DNA of 64,000 nucleotides from Monarcha castaneiventris obscurior (taxonomy: Eukaryota > Chordata > Aves > Passeriformes > Monarchidae), in contig JAMPIT010000480.1 in the NCBI GenBank assembly GCA_026261815.1, positions 1-64,000 on the forward strand, read 5' to 3'. Of the stretch, positions 8,485 through 18,907 are shown piece by piece. Under the pieces are notes generated by a model. That model did no database searches and was not told the origin of the DNA. It was given only the letters and a program-made list of their open reading frames with translations. Every line of letters begins with the position of its first letter. Position 1 is the first letter of the stretch. The translations under genes were made by a program, and so were the position numbers.

Positions 8485-8920
8485 ACCCAACCCAGTTTCC
8501 AGAAGATTCCCCAGAGCGCGTCGAGTGATTGGTTGAGACTTGATTGACATGAGTGTACCACCCCCTTACAAAAGTTTCGTTGGCCCTCAGGTGTTGTACC
8601 CTCCTACCTCCTGGTTCTCTATTGGCTATCTATCCGGCGCCCCTCCCATGTCTGTCCCCCTTAAAGGGTCGTGCACCCCTTCTTTCCTCCGGAGTTCTCC
8701 CTCAGAAACCTCTCAATAAAGGAGCTCAGGGGAAGACCCCCTCTCGCCACCCTTTGCCTCCTCGCCTCTTCTTATGCGCCTTGCCTCTCCTCTCTTGGAG
8801 CCGACCTGCCTCTGCGGGAACCAGCCCCGCTCACCCTGAAGCACCAAAGCTTGGTGAGGCGTCCAGGGTTCTCTCGGGCCAGCGTCCTACGCTGAGGGCA
8901 GCTGGGACAGCCAGGCAACA
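8376..8920 (+). repeat. ERV1 3' LTR
   Basis: 545 bp, matching 5-561 except for three transitions and the loss of one 12-bp repeat unit. The poly(A) signal AATAAA is at 8715-8720. Its first ~109 bases also encode the end of env, stop at 8482-8484. Confidence 0.95.
8715..8720 (+). terminator. Poly(A) signal in ERV1 3' LTR
   Basis: AATAAA at the position expected to end proviral transcripts in R; identical context to 356-361. Confidence 0.8.
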
Positions 8921-8926
8921 CTCCGT
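8921..8926. repeat. Right target-site duplication of ERV1
   Basis: CTCCGT follows the LTR end; its last four bases match window positions 1-4. Six-base duplications are usual for betaretrovirus-like (ERVK) elements. Confidence 0.75.
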
Positions 8927-8929
8927 TAC

Positions 8930-9026
8930 CTGCAGTTTTTCTGGAGAGTGACCTGCGCAGGGTTGTGCCAATGGGTAGAACTCTAGCAGTCACAGCCTTC
9001 TGCTGATCCAGGAACAATCCCTGCTT
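8930..9026 (-). other. Weak exon candidate beside the ERV1 insertion
   Basis: On the minus strand a GCAG|GTAACG donor ends an open stretch at 8930, preceded by an AG acceptor at 9027-9028. The 97-bp stretch reads basic residues near its end (LRRSLSRKTA). It does not join in phase with the next exon candidate (9234-9396), so it may be chance. ERV1 lies only a few bases beyond the donor. Confidence 0.25.
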
Positions 9027-9233
9027 CTGCCTTTAGCAGAGAGGGAAGCTCAGGCAAACCCAAGGCAGTCTGAGCTGCCCTCAGAGGCAGCAGGAACACT
9101 CAGAGCGCTGCAGTTCCTGTGGGGAGTCCTAAATGTCCCTGCCACACCAGGCTGAGGAGGAACATTTGGTACAGCTATGCTGACACATGCACACAACTCA
9201 CTGTTCCTCACACAAGAAATACACAAGACGTAC

Positions 9234-9396
9234 TCAGTAGCGCCAGGGAGTCATCCTCCATCTCCTGTTGATGGGAAGAAGCTGTGTCAGTGTCGGAGGT
9301 GAGCAAACTGCCCAGGCTCCACTTCTCAAGCTGGGGAGCAAAGGCTCCTTTAGATGACGCTGCTGCAGCAGGTTCGGTGACAGAGCCTGTGTAGAT
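9234..9396 (-). other. Exon candidate, Ser/Ala-rich
   Basis: 163 bp between acceptor TCTTGTCTCAG (upstream on the minus strand) and donor GTACGT. It encodes a neutral to acidic peptide beginning IYTGSVTEP and containing QQEMEDDSLALL. No domain recognised. Confidence 0.4.
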
Positions 9397-9689
9397 CTGA
9401 GACAAGAAATGAGTTTGTGTCAGAAAGTGTGGCTGGCAGAGATTGCCCTCGAATCACATTTCAAATGCAAGCCCTTATGAAGCTTATGTGTCAGCCACAT
9501 TCAGAGCTCTTAAAATGGATTATTTGGATGTCCACTTCTCAAACTGGATCGGTCAAAACCAAAGGCTGGTTTTACTTGAGTTCATGGCCAGACTCATGTT
9601 CCATTTTCATGCACTTTCTGAAGGATGACTGCCGCAATGACTGCTCCACTTCCTCCCAAAGCACTCCTTTCCCCTTCCAACGGCTGCAG

Positions 9690-9900
9690 ACACACTTGCA
9701 CCTCCTTGTCTTAATGTTCTACCTCCTCCCATTGAGTCCTCTTTTCCTCCACCATCTTCAGGCCGTGCTCAACCTGCAGCACCTCTGGCTGGGACACTTC
9801 CTATGCCCCACGCCAATCTTGGGGTTCTTTGTAGCCAATCACTTGCTGGAAGCCTTTGCAGGCTGCCAGGTGAGATGTCAGCACTTCCACCTCAAGTCAA
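9690..9900 (-). pseudogene. Coiled-coil-like segment with stops
   Basis: Minus-strand reading gives Glu/Lys/Gln-rich runs such as EHGLKMVEEKRTQWEEVEH followed at once by TAA, then further Glu-rich sequence in shifted frames. It looks like a former long coiled-coil exon of the same gene as its neighbours. Confidence 0.35.
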
Positions 9901-10318
9901 ACAGAACGAAGCAGTCAGACACTACAGCTTGTCTTTGTCAGCTGTGGGTCACAGACTGTGAGGAAAGGGAAAGAACAGGAGAGGACCAGATTCACAAGGG
10001 ATACATTATTCAAAATCTGTCTGAGTCACCAAGCTGAGCTGCAAAAACACCTCAAGAAACAAGGAGAGCAGGAACAGACCAGCAGAAATCCATTTGGATG
10101 ACTGCCAGCCAACAGGCCAAAGGACTGGTCCCACTGTCCAGGGCAGCAGCTGAGATTCAGCAGCCCAGGACGTATCCTTCAGAGTGGCTGTGATAGAGAC
10201 CACAGCAGGATGGCACTCAGAGGCATCACCCCACCCACCTGCTGCTCTGCAGAGGAAAGGCAAGAAGGGCAGAAACCACCGGTTTGGTGACTGGAGTGGC
10301 TATCGCTGTTGCACTCAC

Positions 10319-10459
10319 TTGCTTTTGTAGAACCTCCTTCTCCTGAAGCAGGTGATTAATCTTTTCAATGATTTTCATTCCTTCCTCCAGCCTCTTCTCC
10401 CTTGCCTTGATCCTAGCCTCATTTGTCTGCAGCTCTGCCTGCAGGTTCTCCTTCACTTT
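10319..10459 (-). other. Coiled-coil exon candidate, 141 bp
   Basis: Bounded by acceptor TTCTTCACAG and donor AA|GTGAGT on the minus strand. It encodes 47 residues in phase 0, strongly charged with heptad-like leucines (ENLQAELQTNEARIKAREKR). The flanking introns begin with near-identical copies (ATP.MKLS and ATPVTK readings), hinting at an exon-intron unit that was duplicated. Confidence 0.55.
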
Positions 10460-10519
10460 CTGTGAAGAATAAGCAAGAGAGAGTTTCATGAGTGGAGTGG
10501 CTGCCACTCTTACACTTAC

Positions 10520-10654
10520 CTGGTTTTTTAGATCGTCCCTCTGCCGATGGAGATTCCAATGCTCTTGAATTCTTCTGATGTCTTCCTTGTTCCTCCTCTT
10601 CAATGCCCTGATCTCATTCTGGGCTTCGGGCAGCACTGCTTGTGGCTCTGCCTC
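10520..10654 (-). other. Coiled-coil exon candidate, 135 bp
   Basis: Acceptor TGTGTGCACAG and donor CAG|GTAAGT, the best splice site in the set. It encodes 45 residues in phase 0 with a basic/acidic coil (NEIRALKRRNKEDIRRIQEH). Confidence 0.55.
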
Positions 10655-10931
10655 CTGTGCACACAGATGCAGAGCAAGTGACTGGGAGCTGCCACCAGGC
10701 TCAGCTTTTTCCTCTTTCAGCCTCAAAATCACATTCATTCAGCCACTTCTTTCTGCTTCCCTACCCAGCTCTGCTTCCACTGGACGCCTCCCATCCAGGT
10801 GCTGGTCTCTGCAGATTACAAGGCTCTGTGCTTTCAGTGCCTGTGGGACTCCTGGCCTCCTCAGTCCCAAGAGCTCTGTTTTATGCCCCTGTTCCTGCCC
10901 TTCACTGTGCCACCTGGCTAGTCAGGCTTAC

Positions 10932-11066
10932 CTGGCCATTCTCTCGTGGCTCTTCATCCTGCTGCCTGAGCTGCTCCAGCTGCTCTCGGGCTGGGAACAG
11001 CTCTCCCCGAGTCTGGCACGGTATCTCTGGTAGAGCAATCTGCTCATGCTCTTTCTCTAGAAGGAC
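10932..11066 (-). other. Coiled-coil exon candidate, 135 bp
   Basis: Acceptor TTTCTGTGCAG and donor CAG|GTAAGC. It encodes 45 residues in phase 0, starting VLLEKEHEQIALPE and containing AREQLEQLRQQDEEPRENGQ. Same length and phase as 10520-10654. Confidence 0.55.
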
Positions 11067-11189
11067 CTGCACAGAAAGCAAGAGAAGATGGGTTTCAACT
11101 TCCCATAAAACATATGTGGGGCACCACTCAAAGACTGATGGGCTCACACATTCCCACATTGCTGCTGCTCTCCTGGGTCATTCTCTGCC

Positions 11190-11345
11190 CATGAGGAGGC
11201 ACAGATTCCAAAGTGACACCGGCAGTGCAATCAGGGTCCACCTGGGACTGAAGCTCCAACAGACTCTTAGGCTGCTGACAGGGAATGTGTGGCATTTCTC
11301 AAGGGTCTGCTGAGGAGCTCCCTTCTCTTCTGCCAAGCCCTGTTT
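11190..11345 (-). pseudogene. Frameshifted coding-like segment of the coiled-coil gene
   Basis: On the minus strand LLKEKQGLAEEKGAPQQTLE reads in one frame and SLLELQSQVDPDCTAGV in another immediately downstream, suggesting an exon with an indel. No clear splice sites. Confidence 0.3.
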
Positions 11346-12549
11346 TTCTTTCAGTAGTGACTGACACCCAGCCCTGTCCCACAGCCCCATCCCGGCTCTG
11401 CAGGTGGCTTCCTGTGTGAGCTCGCTCCTTGTGAGAGACGCTTCTGAAGTTCATGTTCTCTTCAGGCCTGCACCACCATTCCTGCCTTTCTGAAATCTAC
11501 ACTCTTGTTACAAATTCTGGACTATTCAGGAGATAAGGATGCGCACAAAGACCCTCTGATGGAGGTCAGAGAGCCTCTATGGCCACCTCAGTATATGGAG
11601 GAGGACCAAAGTGTGTATTGTCCCTCTTTTGTCAACTGAGAATTCTGACTGGTTGTACCAGAGACCCTCATTAAGCCCCATTAACAAATTAACATACAAA
11701 CTCTTTAGGATAGCAGTGAAGGAAACCATGTGTCCTGTAATGCATATGTGACCAGAGCTGTGGAGGATTGTGAGCCTTTGCACCAGGAATCTTCTGCATT
11801 CCCTTGGAGGAGAGAAGCCTGAGGGCAAAAGGACCGAGAGATAAGAAACTTCTCTCGAGGTGTTACGGTGAGAGATTGAACCGCCCCCATTATGCCCTCT
11901 TTCTTTATGGTAATACCTTGTATCCGGTTGTTAAATTGGTTTTTACCCCATCCCCTGATTTTCCCAGAGAAAGGGTCCTGGATTTGCCCTGAGCCATGGA
12001 GCTGATATCCCTGGCCACATCTCCTTGGACAAAAAAGGCACCTCAGTGGAACTGCCCCACACGGCTCCTGTCTCTCTGTCTCCGAGTTTGCCTCGAGTGA
12101 CTTCACAAAGAGCTGGACTCACAAGAGCAGGACTCACTTGTAGCTGAGAAATAGCTACACTTGCTGAGATCACCCGCTCTGCAGGGAGGCTGCCTTGCCT
12201 CCTAGGAGAGTGGTTCTTTGCTGGATAATCTTTCCAGGTAGGTCCTGCCTTCTGGTGCCTGACCAGCACCCCACCCCCTGCAACAGAGAATCACCAAACC
12301 TCACCTAGAGAATGGCATTTTTCCACCTCACTAGGACAAGCAACAATGTATAGGATAAAATGGAGGTTTCAGGGCAGAGGAGGCAGTAGGAGGAACACAC
12401 TTCTGAGGGGAAAAAAACCTATTTTTGGAGGGGGAAAAATCTCTGCCAGGAAACATCAGGAACAGTCAACAGAACATATCCCTCCTCTGATTTAGGGATG
12501 CCTTTAGGCATCTCTAGATGTCTTTGTGGTCAGTACTGTCCTGTAGGGA
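11346..12549. other. Intergenic or intronic DNA, nothing assigned
   Basis: No convincing gene. The stretch near 11780-12000 has a composition reminiscent of a decayed LTR, but no paired ends were found. Confidence 0.4.
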
Positions 12550-12900
12550 TTTATGAAAGTCTGCTTGAAGGTCCGTCAGGAGCCTCTCTTTCTCCAGGCT
12601 GAAGTTCCCTCAGCACCTCCCCTGGGGACTTGTGCTTCACACCCTTCCCTAGCTCCCTTGCCCTTCTCCAGCCCTTCAAGGTTTTTCTTCTTCACGGGAG
12701 CCCAGAACTGGACAGAACACTTGAACTGCGGCCTCACCAGTGCCCACCAAATGGGGATGGTCATTTTCCTGTTCCTGCTGCCCACTTTTGCTGACACAGG
12801 CCTGGATGCCCTTGGCCTTCTTGGCCACCTGAGCACACACTGTCTCATATTCAGCTACTGTGTATCCTCACCACTGGGTCCTTTTCTCACGCGCAACTCC
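12550..12900 (-). repeat. CR1 LINE fragment
   Basis: Reads like the reverse complement of the CR1 3' ORF2 region: the segments CTCCAGGCTGAAG near 12593 and CAGAACTGGACAG near 12703, and the 'GTGCCCACCAAA' stretch, match the shared CR1 layout seen again at 61160-61600. Degenerate, no intact ORF. Confidence 0.6.
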
Positions 12901-13594
12901 CCAGGAACAAAGTTGCACTTTTGACTTCCAATACAGCATTCAGATCTTCAAGATCTTCCTGTTCTTAGCACCAGGACACCGCAGCAAAGCACTTGCAGCT
13001 TTGCTCCGCCCTCCAAGCTCCCGTGGAGCTTTTAAAGCTGGAGAGTCCACAACAAAAGGCATCAACAGAAAAATGCCCCTTATAGGTTTTGCCACAGAAG
13101 AAAGATTCAGAACTACGCATTTTGCTTTCTTTGCCGCATGGGGAAGGAGTGGGGCCACACTGGTCACTGGACAACACAATTATCTCTTAGCAGCTTATCA
13201 AATCCGGAAGACAGGTGTACCAAAAGAAGTTGAGAATTACACAAGAAAATTGCAGAAAAGTTCTACAAGCCACCCACAGGTCTCCAAAAAGGGAAAACAA
13301 ACAAAGGCTTGTGACCTACAACACTACCCTGTGTGCCCTTGGCCATAGCAATGCAGAAGGCAAGAGATTGATCTTCATTCAGTCAAGTAGCCATATGCTC
13401 CCTCGCAAGCACCAGATTTGGGTGCCTAAAAGCCAGACAGTTCAAAGCCGTTTTTAACTGCCTGGGGGAACTGATAGGTGATGGCAGGACTCCAGCATTC
13501 AGCATCCTCAGCCACCAACAACAAGTGCTGGCCAGTCAGAAACTTGCAGCTCTGATTTCTTCTAAAGACAGCACCAACCAGAACTGGCACTTAC
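12901..13594. other. No feature recognised
   Basis: Presumed intron of the coiled-coil gene; no conserved frame or paired repeat seen. Confidence 0.4.
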
Positions 13595-13717
13595 TTGCTC
13601 GGAATGTTCTGGCTCACGTCTGACCACAGCTGGAGGGATGTGGGCATTTTGCTCCACTTTGGCCTCTTCTCCAGGAGCAGAGGGAGCCAGAGGAGAGCCT
13701 GCAGTTGGTTCTGTGCT
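13595..13717 (-). other. Exon candidate, Pro/Glu-rich, 123 bp
   Basis: Acceptor CCTGTCCACAG and donor CAA|GTAAGT on the minus strand. It encodes 41 residues in phase 0 (STEPTAGSPLAPSAPGEEAK at the start). The TEP-containing low-complexity style resembles 9234-9396, so it may be the same gene further upstream. Confidence 0.45.
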
Positions 13718-15107
13718 CTGTGGACAGGCAATAGCACGAGGGACAGGCAGTCACCTATCATTTATAACCTTATTTCTCTTCCGCTCTACAAGCAGCTCTG
13801 CTAAGGAGAAAGCCTAACAATTGGTAGCAATGGGATTCCAAGTCCCTCCAACTAAAGTAAAATGGGCTAATTCAACAGCACTGCATATTGCTCTGAATTA
13901 GATATTTCACCCTGGCTACTCTCAGCAAGCACCCTTCTCTCTGCAAAACTGGGCTTTTAGCTCTTTAAAAGCTCTGAAATGCAAAATTAGGTATTACACG
14001 GCGATGCCTTTGCTATTGCTGCTGCAGACATGGAAATGGATTTTCTTTCAGCTTACCCCACTGGCCCTCTACACTTTACTGTCCCAGGCCAAGCTCACAG
14101 CTTGCTCCACAATTCTTAAACACCAGGAACATCAAAGGTTCCTTTCTCACTCACCTCAAGATCAGCACCTACAAATACATGGATCAGGTGATGTGCAGTG
14201 GACAAGGCAAAATTAAACAGACGCTGTGAGAAACTGACTGTGCTGGTGGATCCCACAGAACAAGTCAACCCAAACAGAGAGTATTTTCTTTTCACAACAT
14301 CCCTCCAGCAGACACTGTTCTTGCACACAGCCAATAAGAGAGCAGGAAAATATTCTTGGTTGTGTTTACGCTTTGGCCTGTTTTGCCAGTAAATGGATAC
14401 GGACTTGATCAAGGAAAAACAAATGGCTCCTTAACACTCAATACTTCTGTTCTGCCAAACACCTAAAGCAGCCTTTTTTATCCTCTCCTTCAGGTACTTC
14501 TAAAAAAGTACGTTACATGCACTAAATCTCATTAAGTTACTGACAACAGTTGCCCAGAATAGCTTCCCCCAAATCCCCCTGAGCTGTGACAGTTCTATTG
14601 TGAAACAGCCCAGGAGCAGCTCTGGGGTTCAAGAGCAGTTAAGGACTGCTTTGGACTTCGCACTTCTTTGCAAAAAGAGCCACTATTTAAACACTCAGTA
14701 AAGGGTCGAATTAGACAGTCAACTCTTTTAATGACAAAGTTTAGAATAAAAGAAGCTTTCCCTGAATTGCAGGGAGAACTGCAGAGTTTTTAATAGGCCT
14801 TCTGAGAAGGTCTCCCAGTCTGTCTTTTTAAAGTCGTCTTGCTTGACCCAGCAGACTCAGGAAATGACAGACTCTGCTGCCACAGACTCTCCCGTGGAGG
14901 GAAAGGAACCCTTGTACGTTCCCTTGCAAATGCTGCCCGCACCTTCCTGCCTACAGACACCCTGTTTTTTAGCTGAACGTGTTGACTGGAGCTCTATCAA
15001 AGCAGTGGCATCCTAATGGTCTTTTTCTCAAAATCAACTCAGTCACTAAGAGCATGAAGATATATAAAATCCAGATTATGCTACACCCAGGAAAAACCTC
15101 TACTTAC
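13718..15107. other. No feature recognised
   Basis: Presumed intron or intergenic DNA; open frames are short and lack coding character. Confidence 0.4.
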
Positions 15108-15183
15108 GCGTCAGGTTTGTCAGGTAATAGCTGGAATACCCAATGCCATACACAGTGCAAACTGCAGCAGCTAGTGTCTCCAT
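15108..15183 (-). other. Possible first coding exon
   Basis: A minus-strand ATG at 15183 in context ACCATGG opens a 25-codon stretch (METLAAAVCTVYGIGYSSYY) up to a GC|GTAAGT donor at 15107. It would be a short hydrophobic N-terminus. Its phase does not match the exon at 13595-13717, so a missing exon or coincidence is possible. Confidence 0.3.
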
Positions 15184-16435
15184 GGTTTTAGCACTGCTGT
15201 GCAAGTTTGCAGACTGTGCTCTAACACAAGAAAAAGCAAGAGTCTTGTCAGGGTGCAGCTGCCCCCTGACAAGGCCTCAGTCATGAGGACGCTCCTGCTC
15301 TGAGCAAGCCCAAGAGCTGCTCTGACACTGAGGCCTTCCGTGCCCCAAGGCAACCTTCTGATGACAGCACCACGACGTGGCAACCATGCCCTGACCTCCC
15401 AAAGCAGCTTCTCTGCATTGGTCTGTGCATTTATGCAAAGCAACCTAAGCTTCCCTGCAGCAAACATCAAATAGCCTGGGAAGTCCTCCTGTGTCACAAA
15501 GCAGCACAACCCCCCTCTTGGGCCAAACCCTGGTTTTCAAGGGGTCCAAGTGTAACACAAAGAGTGCCCCAAGCACCTACAGCCTGTACCCCAAGTGAAC
15601 ACTGAGATGGGACCAAAGCTACGGAGACAACACCTTTGTCCACTGATGCTTCTGACTTAAACCAAGCAGTCCTGTTCCTGTTCGAAACCTGCTGCACACA
15701 CACCAGCCTGCTGCTGCAGTGCCAGGGCTTCTCAAAGAAGCATGTGTGTCCTCTGCCTCACCCCTGGAGCCCCCCAGGCATATTTGTGAGCCCCAACGAT
15801 GGGGTTGGAATGGTCATAAAGAAAGAGAAGCAGAATGGTACAACAGAATGTGAGAAGACTTAGAAAGTGGTCGGAGGAAGAAGCCACTTGGAACAAATGT
15901 GTAAATTTCATCAAAATCAGGAGCTCTGAGGCAAGACGCAACAGATGTGGAATAGAGACCCAATCACCTGTGAGTTTCTTTCTCCGTTAAAAATAAGAAG
16001 GAGAGAGAAATAGCTGAGCTTTAGCTGTGTGTCTAGATAGGAAGCCATGCTAGATTTTTGAATAGCTCCAGAGATATTTTCAAGTTTTTTCGAAGCCTGC
16101 ATATTCCCCAGCCCCAGGACCAGCCCTGGCCAGTGCTTGAGCCCACAAAATGCAGTGGAGAGAGCAGCTGGCTTAGCTGAGATGGTGAAATCTGGGAGGC
16201 TGCAAATTGTCCCTATGCCAATCCTCTCTGTGTGCCAGATTGAAAGACAGAAGACTTTACAAGAAATGCTCGACAAGACGCTTGGAACGATCGGCTTCTT
16301 TGGATTTACAGGCTTCACTTTTCCTAGTTATTAATGTCGTCTTCTCCAAGATTTAACTTTTTAGTGGGTGACCATATTTTTTTCTGGCTCGGGGATAAGG
16401 AAATTGTTTCAAACACAAAAAACTCTCTCCAAAAT
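15184..16435. other. No gene assigned
   Basis: A 65-codon plus-strand frame at 16137-16334 (start MSPQNAVERAAGLAEMV) looks somewhat protein-like but has no splice context or recognised family. Otherwise nothing. Confidence 0.35.
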
Positions 16436-16441
16436 CCTGCT
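16436..16441. repeat. Left target-site duplication of the inverted-repeat LTR element
   Basis: CCTGCT, repeated exactly at 16851-16856 on the other side of the element. Confidence 0.8.
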
Positions 16442-16850
16442 TGTGAATGCTGAAGTCTTGGTTACGGAGAGATTTTCCAGCTCTCTGCCAGCGTACATCC
16501 AGATATCGCTGTTGTGCAGAGGATGGAGAGGAAGCTGCATAGACACGATCTAGGAAGGAATGGAACCAATCATTAATATACAAACTCATTTATATATCTT
16601 GGTGGTATAAAGTTATTGGTTCCTTTTTCATCCACCTCTCAGAGGGATTGGCTGAACCTAACATAATTTACCTCCAAATATTTCTTCAGTCACATAATAA
16701 GACTGCATAACAATCTGCACCTGCTAGATAAAGGGATTGGTTTAGAGAAACTTCTGTTTTCGGCCAGCATCTGTGTGAGAGCAAGACTTTCCCACGTACG
16801 CTGGCAGAAAGCTAGAAAATCTCTCCGTAGCCAAGCTTTCAGCATCCACA
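16442..16850. mobile_element. LTR-like element with 55-bp terminal inverted repeats
   Basis: 409 bp, starts TG and ends CA, flanked by the perfect 6-bp duplication CCTGCT. Bases 16442-16496 and the reverse complement of 16796-16850 agree at all but about six positions (shared core TACGGAGAGATTTT). The right part, read on the minus strand, matches the ERV2 LTR at 20016-20350 (GATGCTGAAAGCTTGG start, and the GGGATTGGCTGA block near 16639). An inner GGAACCAAT / ATTGGTTCC pair (near 16559 and 16616) adds a second inverted repeat. It is best read as an ERV2-family solo LTR whose far end carries an inverted copy of its own start. Confidence 0.75.
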
Positions 16851-16856
16851 CCTGCT
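16851..16856. repeat. Right target-site duplication of the inverted-repeat LTR element
   Basis: CCTGCT, identical to 16436-16441. Confidence 0.8.
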
Positions 16857-18599
16857 GAACGCTCCTCTTGCTCCATTCAGAAAACGCAACTATTTCTTCA
16901 AAAGAAAGGATGCTCTAGCAGCCATTTCCCAGCCAAAAGTTTCCAAGCCAGATCTTGATTCTTTGCTTTCTGTGTCTTACTTTGTAGAAAAATGTGAGTG
17001 ATCCAAGCACAGTGACATGGAGACAGAACATCTGTTCATGAGGAACAAGACGGCCTGGTGCTCCAGCCTGAAAACTGGAACTCAGAGCCCACAAAACCCT
17101 TTTTTGAGGTGCACCTGGCAGAGCAGATCGTGTCAGAAAATGGCCCAGAGCCCAGGTAGAGCCAAGACAAGAGCAAGTTGAAAGGTGCTGGCGCTGCTGC
17201 TCTGTGCCAGAGAGCCCTGGCTGGGAGGGCCCGGCGCCCACTACACTGTGGGCTCTCTCTCCTGCCAGAGCTGGGCGCACTTGGGAACAAGTAATGACAA
17301 CTTGTGGGAAAACGAAGGGCTTTGTGGGGGCTGCATTTCTCTGCACACACCCAGGCCACCTGGGGCTCAGCGCTTTGGCCTCCAAAGAGGTAAACGAGAA
17401 GGAAATGGCTGGAAAAAGTTTAATTTGGCCTTTCTTTATTCTTCAGTATAAATGGCCAAAATTGAAAGATACCAAGCAGGGCTCTATCCCTTCTCCTTCA
17501 AGACGGGTGCCACGCCAGCTACTGCCAGCCGTCAGCACATCAGGGGGAGCCATAGTGATTGTTTGTCAGTGCCTACAGCTCCTGAGGCCTTGCAGGGATG
17601 CGTAAATCCCAGCCTGGTTGCCTGGTACTTAGGCAAAGCTTCAGGAAAAGATTACAATGGAGAAATAGAATTTTAATTATCATATTTTATTTGATTGCGT
17701 TTACACGCTGTATAGGATTGTAGTTTTATATATTTGTGGTACTTTAACAATATTAGTTTCTGAAATACTCTCAGATGCACTTTCATTCCCAATGGAAAAA
17801 ATTTAAACTTTCAGTTTAGCGTATTAAGTTACTTACATTTAAAAATATGTACTTTGTAGTGTTGTAGGACACAATGATTGTGTGTGTGATTATGTCTGCT
17901 TAGGCACAACTGGCTTGTACAGGAATGTGACATTTGCAAAAAGATAACGTTTTCCCCAAGTTTTGTAAAAGATTTGAGAAACACTTCTTATATGAAGTAT
18001 TCTGTTGCAAACATCTTTTGTCTTAGGAGCGTGAGGAAGGGTCTTACTTTTTAGAGTGATAGAATTTTACATTAGAAGAACAGAAAAATGTAGACAGCTG
18101 ATGAATTTCATAATTATTGCAGACCAATATTAGTCTTTCAGAAAGTATTACTGATATACCTTACGCAATGCATCTTTTAGCTAGGTTTAGTTCATACATA
18201 CTTTTTATTGGCTACTGAATACATCAGATAATCGGGCACATGTTCAAGCCAAAATTGCAGCTTGAAGCAGATTTTAACACTACTAAGACACATGGTTTCC
18301 TGTGTAAAGTGAAAAGCATCTGAAGCTCTTGACTATGATTAACTTTGATATCATAACTTGATTGAATGTCATTTTGTTCTGAGAACTGTTAAGTTGGTAA
18401 ATAATTAACTAGTTATTGAGCTAGTTAGATATGGAAATAACTGACTTGGTGGCATAAAAGAACTGGTTTTTAAAAGACAATGGAAGCTCGAGACTGGAGG
18501 AGTGTAATCGAAGCCTCATTAGTGGAAACCAAATTGTATTATACTTTGCTTTCTTTTTATTTGTTTTTCTATCAGTTCCCTCTGGTCAATAGGCAAGGG
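16857..18599. other. No gene recognised
   Basis: GC-moderate up to 17650, then AT-rich. Plus-strand open frames at 17185-17680 have no recognisable domain. Confidence 0.4.
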
Positions 18600-18907
18600 C
18601 ATCTAGATTATCTTGAAACTGGAGACAATCCTCTCCTCCTGGGGCTTGTCCTGTTCTGCAGGGACAGGCAGAGAAGGGGGCTTGCTGGGAGCCCTTGGGG
18701 GGCCTCCAGTCTGCCAACTTCTTCCTGCCTCTCTGCCAGCGGACTGTGCAGCATGCTGCTCTCCACAGCCTCTTCCACTTCCAGCCCCGGTATATTCCCT
18801 CCTGCCTCTGGCTCAGCCACGGTCACACAGAGTTTGGAAGATGCCATTTTCAATGGGTAAGTCCTGCCCAGCCTCTGGGCATAAGGCCACCCAGGAGAAC
18901 TGGGCAA
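18600..18907 (-). pseudogene. Small TOPORS-like relic
   Basis: Segments match the larger RING/TOPORS-like copies at 43948-48344 in order and orientation: GTCCTGTTCTGCAGG near 18649 compares with GTCCTGCTCTGCAGG near 44317, and GGTATATTCCCTCC near 18790 with GGATATTCCCTCCAG near 44723 and GTATATTCCTTCCAG near 47878. Interior pieces are missing. No RING is present. Confidence 0.45.

Larger units (their letters stand above)
5..8920 (+). mobile_element. ERV1: full-length provirus, betaretrovirus-like gag-pro-pol with alpharetrovirus-type env
   Basis: Two nearly identical LTRs (5-561 and 8376-8920) bound an interior with, in order, a primer-binding site, gag, pro, pol, env and a polypurine tract. 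The three gag-pro-pol frames are staggered by -1 shifts as in betaretroviruses, while the envelope fusion subunit is of alpharetrovirus type. The LTRs begin TGTGG and end CAACA. The right flank reads CTCCGT and the left flank ends CCGT at the window edge, which fits a 6-bp target duplication with two bases cut off. Gag, RT, RNase H and env are each interrupted by stops or frameshifts, and a foreign solo LTR lies in pol, so this copy cannot make all its proteins. The LTRs differ by only 3 substitutions in 545 bp (all transitions), indicating recent integration. Confidence 0.95.
9234..15183 (-). pseudogene. Exon set of an unidentified coiled-coil protein gene, probably decayed
   Basis: At least five minus-strand segments bounded by good AG acceptors and GT donors encode hydrophilic or coiled-coil peptides: 13595-13717, 10932-11066, 10520-10654, 10319-10459 and 9234-9396. 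The first four are whole codons long (123, 135, 135, 141 bp), a pattern common in genes for long coiled coils. Between 9690 and 9900 a related glutamate-rich stretch carries in-frame stops, and near 11190-11345 coding-like sequence changes frame, so the copy is likely a pseudogene or has lost exons. I cannot name the family. ERV1 sits just beyond its 3' part in opposite orientation. Confidence 0.45.

Noticed and set aside
9417..10037. 206-codon plus-strand frame
   Set aside because: It lies opposite the coiled-coil-like minus-strand sequence and has no recognisable domain.
16137..16334. 65-codon plus-strand frame
   Set aside because: Protein-like composition but no splice sites, homology or neighbour support.
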